From Flavobacterium sp. 5 (GTDB taxonomy: Bacteria > Bacteroidota > Bacteroidia > Flavobacteriales > Flavobacteriaceae), in the NCBI RefSeq assembly GCF_002813295.1, contig NZ_PHUE01000001.1:1302001-1366000 (forward strand): 64,000 nt of DNA, in the 5' to 3' direction. Positions 44,163 to 52,599 of this stretch are shown here, piece by piece. Both the position numbers and the translations under genes were made by a program. Numbering within the stretch: position 1 is the first letter of the stretch; each line of letters opens with the position of its first letter. Under the pieces are notes generated by a model. It ran no database searches. It was given only the letters and a program-made list of their open reading frames with translations, and was not told the DNA's origin.

Positions 44163-45206
44163 TTAAGCTTCCTTATTGGCTAATTGCCCGCAAGCAGCAT
44201 CAATATCTTTACCTCTACTTCTTCTTACTTTAACAACAATCCCTGTAGATTCTAGAGCTTTTATGTACGCATTTATTGATTCTTCAGAAGCTTGTTGAAA
44301 TTCTCCATCATCAATTGGATTGTATTCAATCAAATTGACTTTACAAGGAACATATTTGCAAAACTTCACCAAGGCATCAATCGAAGCTTTATCATCGTTG
44401 ATTCCTTTCCAAACTACATATTCATAAGATATTTTACATTTTGTTTTTCGGTACCAATATTCCAACGCTTCACGTAAATCTGCCAAAGGGAAATTTTGGC
44501 TAAAAGGCATAATTCTAGAACGAATCTCATCAATTGCTGAATGCAGGGAAACAGCTAATTTGAATTTCACTTCATCATCTGCCATTTTCTTTATCATTTT
44601 AGGAATACCAGATGTGGACACCATAATTCTTTTTGGGGACATCCCTAATCCTTCCGGAGAGGTAATCATTTCGATTGCTTTCAAAACATTATTATAATTC
44701 ATGAGTGGCTCTCCCATTCCCATAAAAACAATATTGGACAACGGATGATTGTAATACAATCTGCTTTCCTTATCTATAGCAATAACCTGGTCATAAATTT
44801 CGGCTGGTTCCAAATTACGCATACGCTTCAATCTTGCAGTAGCACAAAAATTACAATCTAAACTACAGCCCACTTGACTCGATACACAAGCCGTAGTTCT
44901 AGTTTGAGTAGGAATTAGTACACTTTCGACAACTAATCCATCATGCAAACGAACAGCATTTTTAACAGTACCATCTTCACTTCGCTGCATGGTATCTACC
45001 TTAATATGATTAATTACGAAGTTATTTTCCAACATAGAACGAGTCTGTTTGGAAACATTACTCATATCTTCAAAACTATGTGCTCCTTTGCTCCATAACC
45101 ATTCATAAACTTGATTTCCTCGAAACGCTTTATCCCCATTTGAGGTGAAAAAATCCCTCAATTGATCTTTGGATAATGCGCGTATGTCTTTTTTCTCAAT
45201 TTGCAT
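44163..45206 (-). CDS. rlmN: 23S rRNA (adenine2503-C2)-methyltransferase / tRNA methylase RlmN
   Basis: A 347-residue radical-SAM enzyme that methylates C2 of A2503 in 23S rRNA and A37 in tRNA. The cluster motif is CSLDCNFCATARL (CxxxCxxC), preceded by TACVSSQVGCS. GMGEPLMNYNNVLKA and the catalytic cysteine near the end in DIDAACGQL fit RlmN. A perfect -7 element ends four bases before the only plausible ATG, so the mRNA is probably leaderless. Confidence 0.96.
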   Translation of the reverse strand: MQIEKKDIRALSKDQLRDFFTSNGDKAFRGNQVYEWLWSKGAHSFEDMSNVSKQTRSMLENNFVINHIKVDTMQRSEDGTVKNAVRLHDGLVVESVLIPTQTRTTACVSSQVGCSLDCNFCATARLKRMRNLEPAEIYDQVIAIDKESRLYYNHPLSNIVFMGMGEPLMNYNNVLKAIEMITSPEGLGMSPKRIMVSTSGIPKMIKKMADDEVKFKLAVSLHSAIDEIRSRIMPFSQNFPLADLREALEYWYRKTKCKISYEYVVWKGINDDKASIDALVKFCKYVPCKVNLIEYNPIDDGEFQQASEESINAYIKALESTGIVVKVRRSRGKDIDAACGQLANKEA

Positions 45207-45210
45207 GGTG

Positions 45211-45218
45211 CAAATTTA
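45211..45218 (-). promoter_or_regulatory. -7 element for rlmN, at the start codon
   Basis: The minus strand reads TAAATTTG, with C next. It ends four bases before the rlmN ATG at 45206, so transcription should start at or within about a base of the ATG. Confidence 0.5.
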
Positions 45219-45625
45219 ATGACTATTTATTGAATTGTTGTTTTGATAATACGATTTTAAATAAATCTCATTCAAATACTATCTACCCTCTTTTATATAT
45301 TCAATTTATCCATTGCTGAATCCATCAAAAAAATAATGTTTAAAATTCCATTTGAACCTTCTGCTTTGCCATCCAAAAATAATAACACAATCGATTAAAA
45401 ATGTTAAAAATCACGCAACCCTTTTCCGTTAAAAATATTTACAAGAAATACTGTACAATTTAAAAACAAAATAAAACAAAATAAAAAAAATTTCCTTCTG
45501 CTAAAGTAATATAAAAGAGCATATTGTCTTTTATTTCAAAAACACAAAAAGACCCTAAAATCCCACATACACAGCGTATTAGGTTTTTTACCATTTAAAA
45601 CAAACATTAAAAAAATATTAAGAAA

Positions 45626-45657
45626 AACGATATAGTCAGCTATATTGCTATATCGTT
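45626..45657. promoter_or_regulatory. Inverted repeat upstream of YceI cassette 1
   Basis: AACGATATAG (45626-45635) is perfectly complementary to CTATATCGTT (45648-45657) across 12 bases. It lies about 70 bases upstream of the -7 element and is not found before cassette 2. It may be an operator. Confidence 0.4.
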
Positions 45658-45725
45658 AAAAAAAATACAATTTTTATACAATCCTTAACATGATTTTTAT
45701 CATATCCTCATTTCATATTCGATAA

Positions 45726-45733
45726 TACATTTG
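45726..45733 (+). promoter_or_regulatory. -7 element for YceI cassette 1
   Basis: TACATTTG matches TAnnTTTG. It lies 82 bases before the first YceI gene and 11 bases before a 24-codon leader frame. Confidence 0.6.
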
Positions 45734-45744
45734 TACCAGTTAAG

Positions 45745-45819
45745 ATGAAGAAAAGATTTGATGCAAAATCTTACTACAACGAAAATTCTTTATTACAATT
45801 ATTAAAAAAAAAGCTATGA
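45745..45819 (+). CDS. Possible 24-codon leader peptide overlapping YceI start
   Basis: A short frame starts at ATG 45745, just after the predicted transcription start. It encodes a Lys-rich peptide beginning MKKRFDAKSYYNEN and ends at TGA, which overlaps the YceI ATG as ATGA (45816-45819). That arrangement is classic for translational coupling or attenuation. No such frame precedes cassette 2. It could also be chance in AT-rich DNA. Confidence 0.4.
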   Translation: MKKRFDAKSYYNENSLLQLLKKKL

Positions 45820-46382
45820 AATCAACACTTAAAACAATTATCGCTTCAATGACATTGTTTACAATAGTCTTATCAGCAAACGCACAAAAAAGTTACAATT
45901 TAGAAACAAAATCAAATTTTTCAGTATTTGGAACCTCAACATTGCATGATTGGGAAATGAAATCAGCATCTGGAACTGGAATAGCAAATTTAACTATAAC
46001 CAGCTCTAAATTAGAAGACATTACCAGCCTTAACATCAATCTTCCAGTTGAAACCATTAAGAGCGAAAAAAAGAGTATGGATAAAGTAGCTTACGAAACT
46101 TTAAAAACAGATAAAAATAAAAACATCAAATATGTCTTAAAATCTGCTGAAAAAGTTAACGAAACTACATGGAATCTTACTGGTACTTATACCATTGCCG
46201 GAGTATCCAAAATATTAAAAACACAAGTAAAAACCACTATAGCCGCAAACGGACTGGTAACCTTGCAGGGATCAAATAAAATTACATTTACCGAATTTGG
46301 CATGAAATCTCCAACTGCTATGTTTGGTGCAATAAAAACTGGAGAAGACTTAACAATAAAATTCAACCTTAATTTTAATTAA
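45816..46382 (+). CDS. YceI-family periplasmic protein, cassette 1
   Basis: A 188-residue exported protein with a signal peptide ending SANAQ and a YceI lipocalin-like domain: FSVFGTSTLHDWEMKSASG, MDKVAYETLKTDKNKNIKYVL and GTYTIAGVSKILKTQVK are hallmark segments. YceI proteins bind long isoprenoid or other hydrophobic molecules in a beta barrel. Expression may be coupled to a short leader frame. It is clearly paralogous to 49175-49741. It is followed after 11 bases by an outer-membrane barrel gene. Confidence 0.9.
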   Translation: MKSTLKTIIASMTLFTIVLSANAQKSYNLETKSNFSVFGTSTLHDWEMKSASGTGIANLTITSSKLEDITSLNINLPVETIKSEKKSMDKVAYETLKTDKNKNIKYVLKSAEKVNETTWNLTGTYTIAGVSKILKTQVKTTIAANGLVTLQGSNKITFTEFGMKSPTAMFGAIKTGEDLTIKFNLNFN

Positions 46383-46393
46383 ATACCATAACC

Positions 46394-47821
46394 ATGAGAA
46401 AAATTTATCTCTTAGCAGCAGGCTTATTATCTTTAACCGCTGCAAATGCCCAAGTAACCTTTGGCGATATGCAAAATCAAATTTCAAGAAGCAAAGATGG
46501 GATCAATGTTTTTGATGTACAAAAAGACGACAAAGAATTTAAAGGACTCAGTATTGATCTAGGAGGTGCATTCAATATGGATTTCCAAGCTACAAATTCG
46601 TTCAATGACCAACCTGTAAATAATGGAGACATCACTGGATATCGATTACTCAATAATCAAAACAATTTTAGCCTTCCTGGAGCAGATATGACTATTGCAG
46701 CTCAATTGTTTGATGGTGTAAGAGTAAATCTAGATGTTTATTTAGCTTCAAGACACCACAATGAAGCTTATGCGAAAGGCGGGTACTTGCAAATTGACAA
46801 GTTAGATTTCATCAAAAGAGACTTCTTAGCTGACGTAATGAAATATGCTACTATTAAAATCGGACAAATGGAGAACAACTACGGTGATGCTCACTTCAAA
46901 AGCTCTGACAATGGTAGTACTCTTAAAAATACGTTCGTTGGAAACAATATCATGAATGCATTTTCTACTCAGATGGGTATCGAAGTATACTACAATAGAA
47001 ACGGATGGGTAAGCATGTTGGGTGCTACAAATGGAAATTTAAATCAATCTAATACTGAATTGGCTTCAGGTTATAATACAGTTGTCAGCCCTACTGTTTT
47101 AGCTAAATTTGGATATGATAAACAACTTGACAAAGATTTGAGAGTAAGACTTACAGGTTCTTATATCCATAGTGCAAACATGGGGAACGCAAACATTTAT
47201 TCAAGTTCTAGATCAGGATTTGGTTACTGGAGTGTATTGAACAATGCCGCTTATAGCACTGTTACTAATGTTAAAAATAAAGAGACTGGCGTTGTTACTC
47301 CCTCTCCAACTACAGTTGCATCAAATTATAGTTCAACTTCTACACCAGAAGGAACATTCAACCCTAATTTCAAAAACTGGTATACTTCCTATATGATTAA
47401 CCCATTTATAAAATACAAAGGTCTTGAATTCTTTGGAACTATTGAATTAGCTTCAGGGGGAGATAATGCTAAAACTGACGACAAACGTACCGCTGACCAA
47501 TATGCAGCAGAACTTGTCTACAGATTTGGAAAATCAGAACAATTCTATCTTGGCGGAAAATATAATACTGTATCTGGAAAATTATCTAATGCTGATGCCA
47601 ATAAAGTTAGCGTAAACAAAGTTGAAGCAAGTGTTGGCTGGTTTATGACTAAAAACATCTTGGCAAAATTAGAGTATGTAAGTCAAAACTATAATGATTA
47701 CTCACAAACTACAACTGCTACTACTTCTACTCCTACTAGTATTACTACTACAACAAGTGCAAACAACTTCTATGGTGGTAAATTTAATGGCTTAGTATTT
47801 GAAGCTGTGATTTCATTCTAA
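46394..47821 (+). CDS. Outer membrane beta-barrel (porin-like), cassette 1
   Basis: A 475-residue exported barrel protein with a signal peptide ending AANAQ and a C-terminal phenylalanine (FEAVISF), the usual barrel-assembly signal. Segments such as IKIGQMENNYGDAHF and GIEVYYNRNGW resemble strands of phosphate or substrate-specific porins. Two long variable regions, including a Thr/Ser-rich stretch near the C-terminus (TTTATTSTPTSITTTTSA), probably form surface loops. The next gene starts two bases after its stop. Ligand and pore activity are unknown. Confidence 0.82.
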   Translation: MRKIYLLAAGLLSLTAANAQVTFGDMQNQISRSKDGINVFDVQKDDKEFKGLSIDLGGAFNMDFQATNSFNDQPVNNGDITGYRLLNNQNNFSLPGADMTIAAQLFDGVRVNLDVYLASRHHNEAYAKGGYLQIDKLDFIKRDFLADVMKYATIKIGQMENNYGDAHFKSSDNGSTLKNTFVGNNIMNAFSTQMGIEVYYNRNGWVSMLGATNGNLNQSNTELASGYNTVVSPTVLAKFGYDKQLDKDLRVRLTGSYIHSANMGNANIYSSSRSGFGYWSVLNNAAYSTVTNVKNKETGVVTPSPTTVASNYSSTSTPEGTFNPNFKNWYTSYMINPFIKYKGLEFFGTIELASGGDNAKTDDKRTADQYAAELVYRFGKSEQFYLGGKYNTVSGKLSNADANKVSVNKVEASVGWFMTKNILAKLEYVSQNYNDYSQTTTATTSTPTSITTTTSANNFYGGKFNGLVFEAVISF

Positions 47822-47823
47822 TC

Positions 47824-48378
47824 ATGTATCAAAGAGTTCCGTTAATGGTTTTGGGTTTAGTACTTATCCTTTTATTAGGAAGTGCTAAACCCATTTCTTT
47901 TTTAATTGATCAAAACATAATCATCATTGACAAACTGGAAATTGAAATACTTGGGAATTCTACAATAGGCAAATTCAATTGCTCCAATTCATTTCCTTAC
48001 AAGGACACCATTTATTTAAACTCAAACATTAAAAACAGTTTAAAATCAGAAATCTCTATGAGTGACTTCGAATGTGGCAACAGAATCATGAACAAAGATC
48101 TTAAAACAACCGTTAAGTCTACCAAGTTTCCCAAAAGCACTGTTACAATTACGAACATAAAACCTTTTGGCATCAATTACAAATGCAATTTAAATTTTCG
48201 AATAACAGACAAAACTCTTTCACTACAAAACATGATTCTAAAAAACAATAAAGAATCTCTAGAAGGAAGCGTCGAAGTAAAATTTTCAGATATTGCCCTT
48301 GAACCCCCCACCAAAATGGGAGGTATTATAAAAGTAAAAGATGAATTCGTGATTCATTTTAACCTTCATAAACTATAA
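47824..48378 (+). CDS. Second YceI-like protein, cassette 1
   Basis: A 184-residue YceI-like protein, divergent from the first gene of the cassette. An N-terminal hydrophobic segment (LMVLGLVLILLLGSAKPIS) is a signal peptide or anchor. NRIMNKDLKTTVKSTKFPKSTV and PTKMGGIIKVKDEFVIHFNL follow the YceI pattern. It has paired cysteines around ECGNRIM and YKCNLNF that may form disulfides. The coding sequence for the signal segment contains a perfect-armed hairpin also present in its paralogue. Confidence 0.82.
   Translation: MYQRVPLMVLGLVLILLLGSAKPISFLIDQNIIIIDKLEIEILGNSTIGKFNCSNSFPYKDTIYLNSNIKNSLKSEISMSDFECGNRIMNKDLKTTVKSTKFPKSTVTITNIKPFGINYKCNLNFRITDKTLSLQNMILKNNKESLEGSVEVKFSDIALEPPTKMGGIIKVKDEFVIHFNLHKL
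47853..47892 (+). promoter_or_regulatory. Hairpin inside the third gene, cassette 1
   Basis: GGGTTTAGTACTT (47853-47865) pairs with AAGTGCTAAACCC (47880-47892), one G-U pair, within the signal-peptide coding region. The same fold occurs at 51186-51225 in the paralogue. Confidence 0.5.
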
Positions 48379-48406
48379 TTTATTTCATCATTCATTCCTA
48401 TCTGAT

Positions 48407-48443
48407 TCCTAATTAAAACAAATGTTTAATTAGGATTTTTTTT
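48407..48443 (+). terminator. Terminator after cassette 1
   Basis: TCCTAATTAAA pairs with TTTAATTAGGA around a seven-base loop and is followed by eight T. It ends the cassette 1 transcript 28 bases after the third gene. Confidence 0.88.
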
Positions 48444-49062
48444 GATTTCAAAATAATTTTCAAATCAAAATTTCAATACATACAAAACTCAAGCAATATA
48501 TTTAAGATTTACAACTATAATAGATGAAATTAATGAACTAACAAGTATAATAGCCTTTTTTCTCTTACATTTTTTGTACTTCTAAAAAATCAACTTCATA
48601 TACTAATATTAAGAGAATTTTATACTCAATACTTTTCTATACCTAATTAAAGCTTAAAAAACAAATCTTAGGCCAATACAAAAACCTCAGCAAAACTCAC
48701 GCTTACAAATTTATAAAAAATAAAAAACTGTTAAAATAGTAGAAAATATGCACATATTTACTACTATTTATTTTTTAATGACTTTCATTTTATTAAATTT
48801 GTCTTAACAAGGAACAATTTTTCTGTATAAATTAGTCATAATTCACTTATCCAACAAGAGTTTTGATAAGCTTAAATAAAATACATTAATTAATAGATTA
48901 TGTTAAATACCCCAAAAATTGAGCATAATAAATTTAAAAAGAGAAAATTAAAAAGTTGTATTATTCTTTAAAAAGAGTAAATATTATTTCCGAAAAATAT
49001 ACATTCAAATCATTGAAAATTAATTTGACAAAAATTTTAAATTTTGTTAACAAGATTAATAT

Positions 49063-49070
49063 TATATTTA
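49063..49070 (+). promoter_or_regulatory. Probable -7 element for cassette 2
   Basis: TATATTTA differs from the consensus by one base (A for G). A TTG at 49044-49046 lies 16 bases upstream. It gives a leader of about 100 bases before the YceI ATG. Confidence 0.45.
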
Positions 49071-49100
49071 CAATCTAAAGATATAAGCCTATTTTATCAA

Positions 49101-49119
49101 TAATTTGAAAATCAAATTA
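49101..49119. promoter_or_regulatory. TAATTTG-N5-CAAATTA palindrome in the cassette 2 leader
   Basis: Perfect seven-base arms around AAAAT, between the probable promoter and the YceI start. It could be an operator or leader hairpin and has no counterpart before cassette 1. Confidence 0.35.
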
Positions 49120-49174
49120 ATCAAATAAGTGAAAAGCATTTTCAATAACTAACATTAATTAATCTTAAAAAGTC

Positions 49175-49741
49175 ATGAAAACTATTCTTAAAAAAACATT
49201 CACAGTATTGACCATTTTTGCACTTACAATATCCGTAAATGCACAGAAAAACTTCACTTTAAATGCTGCAAAATCAACTTTTTCAGTATCAGGTACTTCA
49301 ACCATGCATGATTGGACTATGAAATCAGCCTTAGGAACTGGAACAGCTAACTTAACTGTAACAAATTCAAAATTAGCAGCTATTACAAGCTTAACAATAA
49401 ATCTTAATGCTGAGTCAATAAAGAGTGAAAAAAGTTCAATGGACAAAGTTGCTTACAAAACTTTAAAAACAGATAAATTTAAAACTGTTAAATACGTTTT
49501 AAAATCAGCTGTTAAAGCAAATGAAACTACATGGGATCTGGTTGGTACTTATACAATTGCCGGAGTTGCTCAAGAAGTAAAAACACAAGTAAAAACTACT
49601 ATAACAAATGGAGCAGTTTCTTTACAAGGCTCCAACAAAATAACATTTAAACAGTTTGGAATGAAATCACCAACAGCTATGCTTGGAACTATTAAAACAG
49701 GAGAAGACTTAACTGTAAAATTCAACCTTAACTTTAAATAA
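49175..49741 (+). CDS. YceI-family periplasmic protein, cassette 2
   Basis: A 188-residue protein of the same length and motifs as 45816-46382 (FSVSGTSTMHDWTMKSALG, MDKVAYKTLKTDKFKTVKYVL, GTYTIAGVAQEVKTQVK). The signal peptide ends SVNAQ. By eye about two thirds of the residues are identical to the first copy. YceI domains bind hydrophobic ligands such as polyisoprenoids. It precedes a barrel gene by seven bases and repeats the cassette 1 order. Confidence 0.9.
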   Translation: MKTILKKTFTVLTIFALTISVNAQKNFTLNAAKSTFSVSGTSTMHDWTMKSALGTGTANLTVTNSKLAAITSLTINLNAESIKSEKSSMDKVAYKTLKTDKFKTVKYVLKSAVKANETTWDLVGTYTIAGVAQEVKTQVKTTITNGAVSLQGSNKITFKQFGMKSPTAMLGTIKTGEDLTVKFNLNFK

Positions 49742-49748
49742 TAAATAG

Positions 49749-51155
49749 ATGAAAAAAATAATTTTATTTGCTGCTGGTATACTTTCAATCACTGCTGCCG
49801 ATGCACAGGTATCTTTCAGGAAAATGCAGAATATGATTCCGAGAAGCCAAGATGGATTAAACATATTTGATGTTAGGAAGGACAATGTTGAATTTGATGG
49901 TTTAAGTATAGACTTAGGTGGAGCATTTGCAATGCAATTCCAAGCTTTAAACTCATTCAATGATCAAAAAGAAGGCACATATACAGCTTCGAATGGAGCA
50001 GATATTTCTGGAAGCGCTGGAACTTCAGGTTACAGACTAAACAACTTAGGAAATAATTTTAATTTACCAGCTGCAAACCTAACAGTAGGGGCTCAATTAG
50101 CAGATGGGGTACGCGTAAACTTAGACATATACCTTTCTTCAAGACATCACAATGAAACATGGGTAAAAGGTGGATATTTACAAATTGACAAGTTGGACTT
50201 CATTAAAAAAGATTTCTTAGCCGATATCATGAAATACACTACCATAAAAGTAGGTCAAATGGAGAATAACTATGGTGATGCACACTTTAGAAGAACTGAT
50301 AATGGTAATGCAATTCTGAATCCGTTTATCGAAGGTAACATCATGGATTCTTTCGAAACTGAAATGGGCATGGAAGTATATTACAATAGAGAAGGCTTAG
50401 TTAGTATGATCGGTATTACTAATGGAAAATTAAATCAAGGTGTAGCCGAATTTATAACATCAACTCCTACTGAATCTGCTCCAGATCCAAACACAACAGT
50501 AAGTCCAACTATTTTGGCAAAATTGGGATATGACAAACAATTGAACAAAGATTTAAGAGTGAGAATTACAGGTTCATACAACCACAACGCCAACATGAGT
50601 GCAAATCCATGGGGATCAGACAGAGCTGGTAGCCGCTATTTTGGGGTTATGTCACATCAGGCTTATGCTTACGACGGAACACCTAATGCAAACAATTTTG
50701 ATCCAGCATCCAATGCCACCACTGGTAGATTTAGTCCTGGATATGCAAACTGGTACACAGCATTTATGATTAACCCATTTGTTAAATACAAAGGATTAGA
50801 ATTCTTCGGAACTTTGGAATTCACACAGGGTGGAGACAAAAAAGGAACTGACGAATCTCGTAACGTAAATCAATACGCTGCCGATTTAGTTTACCGATTT
50901 GGAAACACTGAACAATTCTATATTGGAGGAAGATATAATATAGTATCTGGAAACATCGCTAGTCAACCTGATAAAGTCAATGTAAATAGATTTGAATCAA
51001 GTTTAGGTTGGTATATGACTAAAAATATCATTACTAAACTGGCCTATACAAATCAAAACTATTCTGATTACTCACAATACGGTGGTAGCAGCTTAAATGA
51101 CTTATATGGTGGTAATTTTAATGGTGTAATGTTTGAAGCAGCCATTACTTTCTAA
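49749..51155 (+). CDS. Outer membrane beta-barrel (porin-like), cassette 2
   Basis: A 468-residue paralogue of 46394-47821 with signal peptide ending AADAQ and C-terminal FEAAITF. Conserved strands (IDLGGAFAMQFQALNSFND, IKVGQMENNYGDAHF, MINPFVKYKGLEFFGTLEF) alternate with regions that differ between copies. The Thr-rich stretch of copy 1 is replaced by GGSSLNDLYGG, and the middle loop (near residues 280-320) has unrelated sequence. This fits exposed loops under diversifying pressure. The stop is one base from the next start. Confidence 0.82.
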   Translation: MKKIILFAAGILSITAADAQVSFRKMQNMIPRSQDGLNIFDVRKDNVEFDGLSIDLGGAFAMQFQALNSFNDQKEGTYTASNGADISGSAGTSGYRLNNLGNNFNLPAANLTVGAQLADGVRVNLDIYLSSRHHNETWVKGGYLQIDKLDFIKKDFLADIMKYTTIKVGQMENNYGDAHFRRTDNGNAILNPFIEGNIMDSFETEMGMEVYYNREGLVSMIGITNGKLNQGVAEFITSTPTESAPDPNTTVSPTILAKLGYDKQLNKDLRVRITGSYNHNANMSANPWGSDRAGSRYFGVMSHQAYAYDGTPNANNFDPASNATTGRFSPGYANWYTAFMINPFVKYKGLEFFGTLEFTQGGDKKGTDESRNVNQYAADLVYRFGNTEQFYIGGRYNIVSGNIASQPDKVNVNRFESSLGWYMTKNIITKLAYTNQNYSDYSQYGGSSLNDLYGGNFNGVMFEAAITF

Positions 51156-51156
51156 T

Positions 51157-51711
51157 ATGAAACAAAAAATAAAATTTACAGTTGTGGGTTTAGCACTTTT
51201 CCTTTTATTAGGAAGTGCTAAACCCATTTCTTTATTTGTAGATCCAAACACAATAATAATTAACCAGATAAAAATAGAAATTTTAGGAAATTCTACTGTC
51301 GGTAAATACAAGTGTAACTGTCCTCATACTTATAGAGATACAATTTATTTAAACTCAACTACAAAAAATAGTTTGAAGTCAGAAATAGCAACAGCAAATT
51401 TTGATTGTGGAAATAGAATCATGAATAAAGATCTAAAGACCACTATTAAAGTAACAAAATTCCCAAAAAGCACGGTTACCATAACCAATATAAAACCTTC
51501 TGGAAGCAATTATACATGCAGTTTAAATTTTCGTATAACAGATAAAACACTTTCATACCAAAACCTTAATTTAACAAATACAAAAGAAGCACTTGAAGGA
51601 ACAGTATCAGTGAAATTTACAGATTTAGGCTTAGAACCACCAACCAAGATGGGTGGAGTTATCAAAGTGAAAAATGAATTTATAATTCATTTCGTATTGT
51701 ATAAATTATAG
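51157..51711 (+). CDS. Second YceI-like protein, cassette 2
   Basis: A 184-residue paralogue of 47824-48378 with NRIMNKDLKTTIKVTKFPKSTV and PTKMGGVIKVKNEFIIHFVLYKL. An earlier in-frame start at 51133 lies inside the barrel gene; ATG 51157, one base after the barrel stop, is chosen because cassette 1 has the same two-base arrangement. The N-terminal hydrophobic segment and the hairpin in its codons are conserved. The two cysteine pairs are partly shifted relative to copy 1. Confidence 0.82.
   Translation: MKQKIKFTVVGLALFLLLGSAKPISLFVDPNTIIINQIKIEILGNSTVGKYKCNCPHTYRDTIYLNSTTKNSLKSEIATANFDCGNRIMNKDLKTTIKVTKFPKSTVTITNIKPSGSNYTCSLNFRITDKTLSYQNLNLTNTKEALEGTVSVKFTDLGLEPPTKMGGVIKVKNEFIIHFVLYKL
51186..51225 (+). 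promoter_or_regulatory. Hairpin inside the third gene, cassette 2
   Basis: GGGTTTAGCACTT (51186-51198) pairs perfectly with AAGTGCTAAACCC (51213-51225), in the same codon position as the cassette 1 hairpin. Confidence 0.5.
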
Positions 51712-51925
51712 TTTTATTTTATTTCACTTCTTTATTATTAACTATTAAATAGCTGAATCAAATAATAATTTTCAAAACTACCTCTTTCATAACATGAATC
51801 GAATTTCACAATATTTGTAGTTATCTTACAGGTATAAAAACTAAAGACAGCACCCCTCTATCACCTCAAAATTCGTTTTATAAAATGTAAAAATAACTTC
51901 TTTTTTTTTATGGAAATTAAATGAA

Positions 51926-51933
51926 TAACTTTG
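51926..51933 (+). promoter_or_regulatory. -7 element for the O-methyltransferase
   Basis: TAACTTTG matches TAnnTTTG and lies 25 bases before the ATG at 51958. It overlaps a TTG that would give a nine-residue longer protein, so that start is rejected. Confidence 0.6.
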
Positions 51934-51957
51934 TGGAGAATTTCAACACTTCACAAG

Positions 51958-52599
51958 ATGCATTTCATTTCTCAAGATTTAGAAGATTATATCGAACAAC
52001 ATTCTGAAAAAGAACCCGAATTATTAGCCGCTCTTAATAAAGAAACTTACCAAAAAATATTATTACCACGAATGCTGAGTGGTCATTTTCAAGGAAGAGT
52101 TTTGAGTATGCTCTCCAAATTAATTCGTCCAGTAAACATTCTTGAGATTGGAACTTACACTGGCTACTCAGCTTTGTGTTTATGCGAAGGCATGCAAGAA
52201 AACGGACAGTTACATACTATTGACATTAAAGAAGAGCTGGTAGATTTTCAGCGCAAACATTTTGACAAATCTCCTTGGGGGAAACAAATTACACAACATT
52301 TAGGAGAAGCTGTTGACATTATTCCGAATCTTGATTTAAAATTTGATTTGGTTTTTATAGATGCAGACAAAGAAAATTACCTCAACTATTTTGAAATGAT
52401 TTTGCCAAAAATGAATAAAGGAGGCATTCTTTTATCTGATAATGTATTATGGAGTGGTAAAGTACTCGAACCAATCCATCCCAACGACATTAGTACTAAA
52501 GTCCTTGTAGAATACAATTTACTACTTAAAAACGATCCAAGAGTAGAAACTGTTTTATTACCTATTCGCGATGGTTTGACCGTAAGTAGAGTTTTGTAA
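51958..52599 (+). CDS. Class I SAM-dependent O-methyltransferase
   Basis: A 213-residue caffeoyl-CoA/catechol O-methyltransferase-type protein. The SAM site is ILEIGTYTGYSALCL, HTIDIKEE follows, and FDLVFIDADKENYLNYFEMIL and ILLSDNVLWSGKV supply metal and substrate contacts. YrrM-like proteins of this size occur in most Bacteroidetes; the substrate is unknown. It lies alone between the cassettes and PAP2. Confidence 0.93.
   Translation: MHFISQDLEDYIEQHSEKEPELLAALNKETYQKILLPRMLSGHFQGRVLSMLSKLIRPVNILEIGTYTGYSALCLCEGMQENGQLHTIDIKEELVDFQRKHFDKSPWGKQITQHLGEAVDIIPNLDLKFDLVFIDADKENYLNYFEMILPKMNKGGILLSDNVLWSGKVLEPIHPNDISTKVLVEYNLLLKNDPRVETVLLPIRDGLTVSRVL

Larger units (their letters stand above)
48379..49174. 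other. Intergenic region between the two YceI cassettes
   Basis: This 796-base gap is very AT-rich. It begins with the cassette 1 terminator and ends with the cassette 2 promoter region. The middle has no frame with protein-like composition and no recognised RNA. Confidence 0.6.

Noticed and set aside
44292..44477. 61-codon plus-strand frame inside rlmN
   Set aside because: It is a shadow of rlmN, which has complete radical-SAM motifs.
49022..49052. ACAAAA-N8-TTTTGT inverted repeat upstream of cassette 2
   Set aside because: Short arms of A and T runs are expected by chance in this region; too weak to call as an operator.
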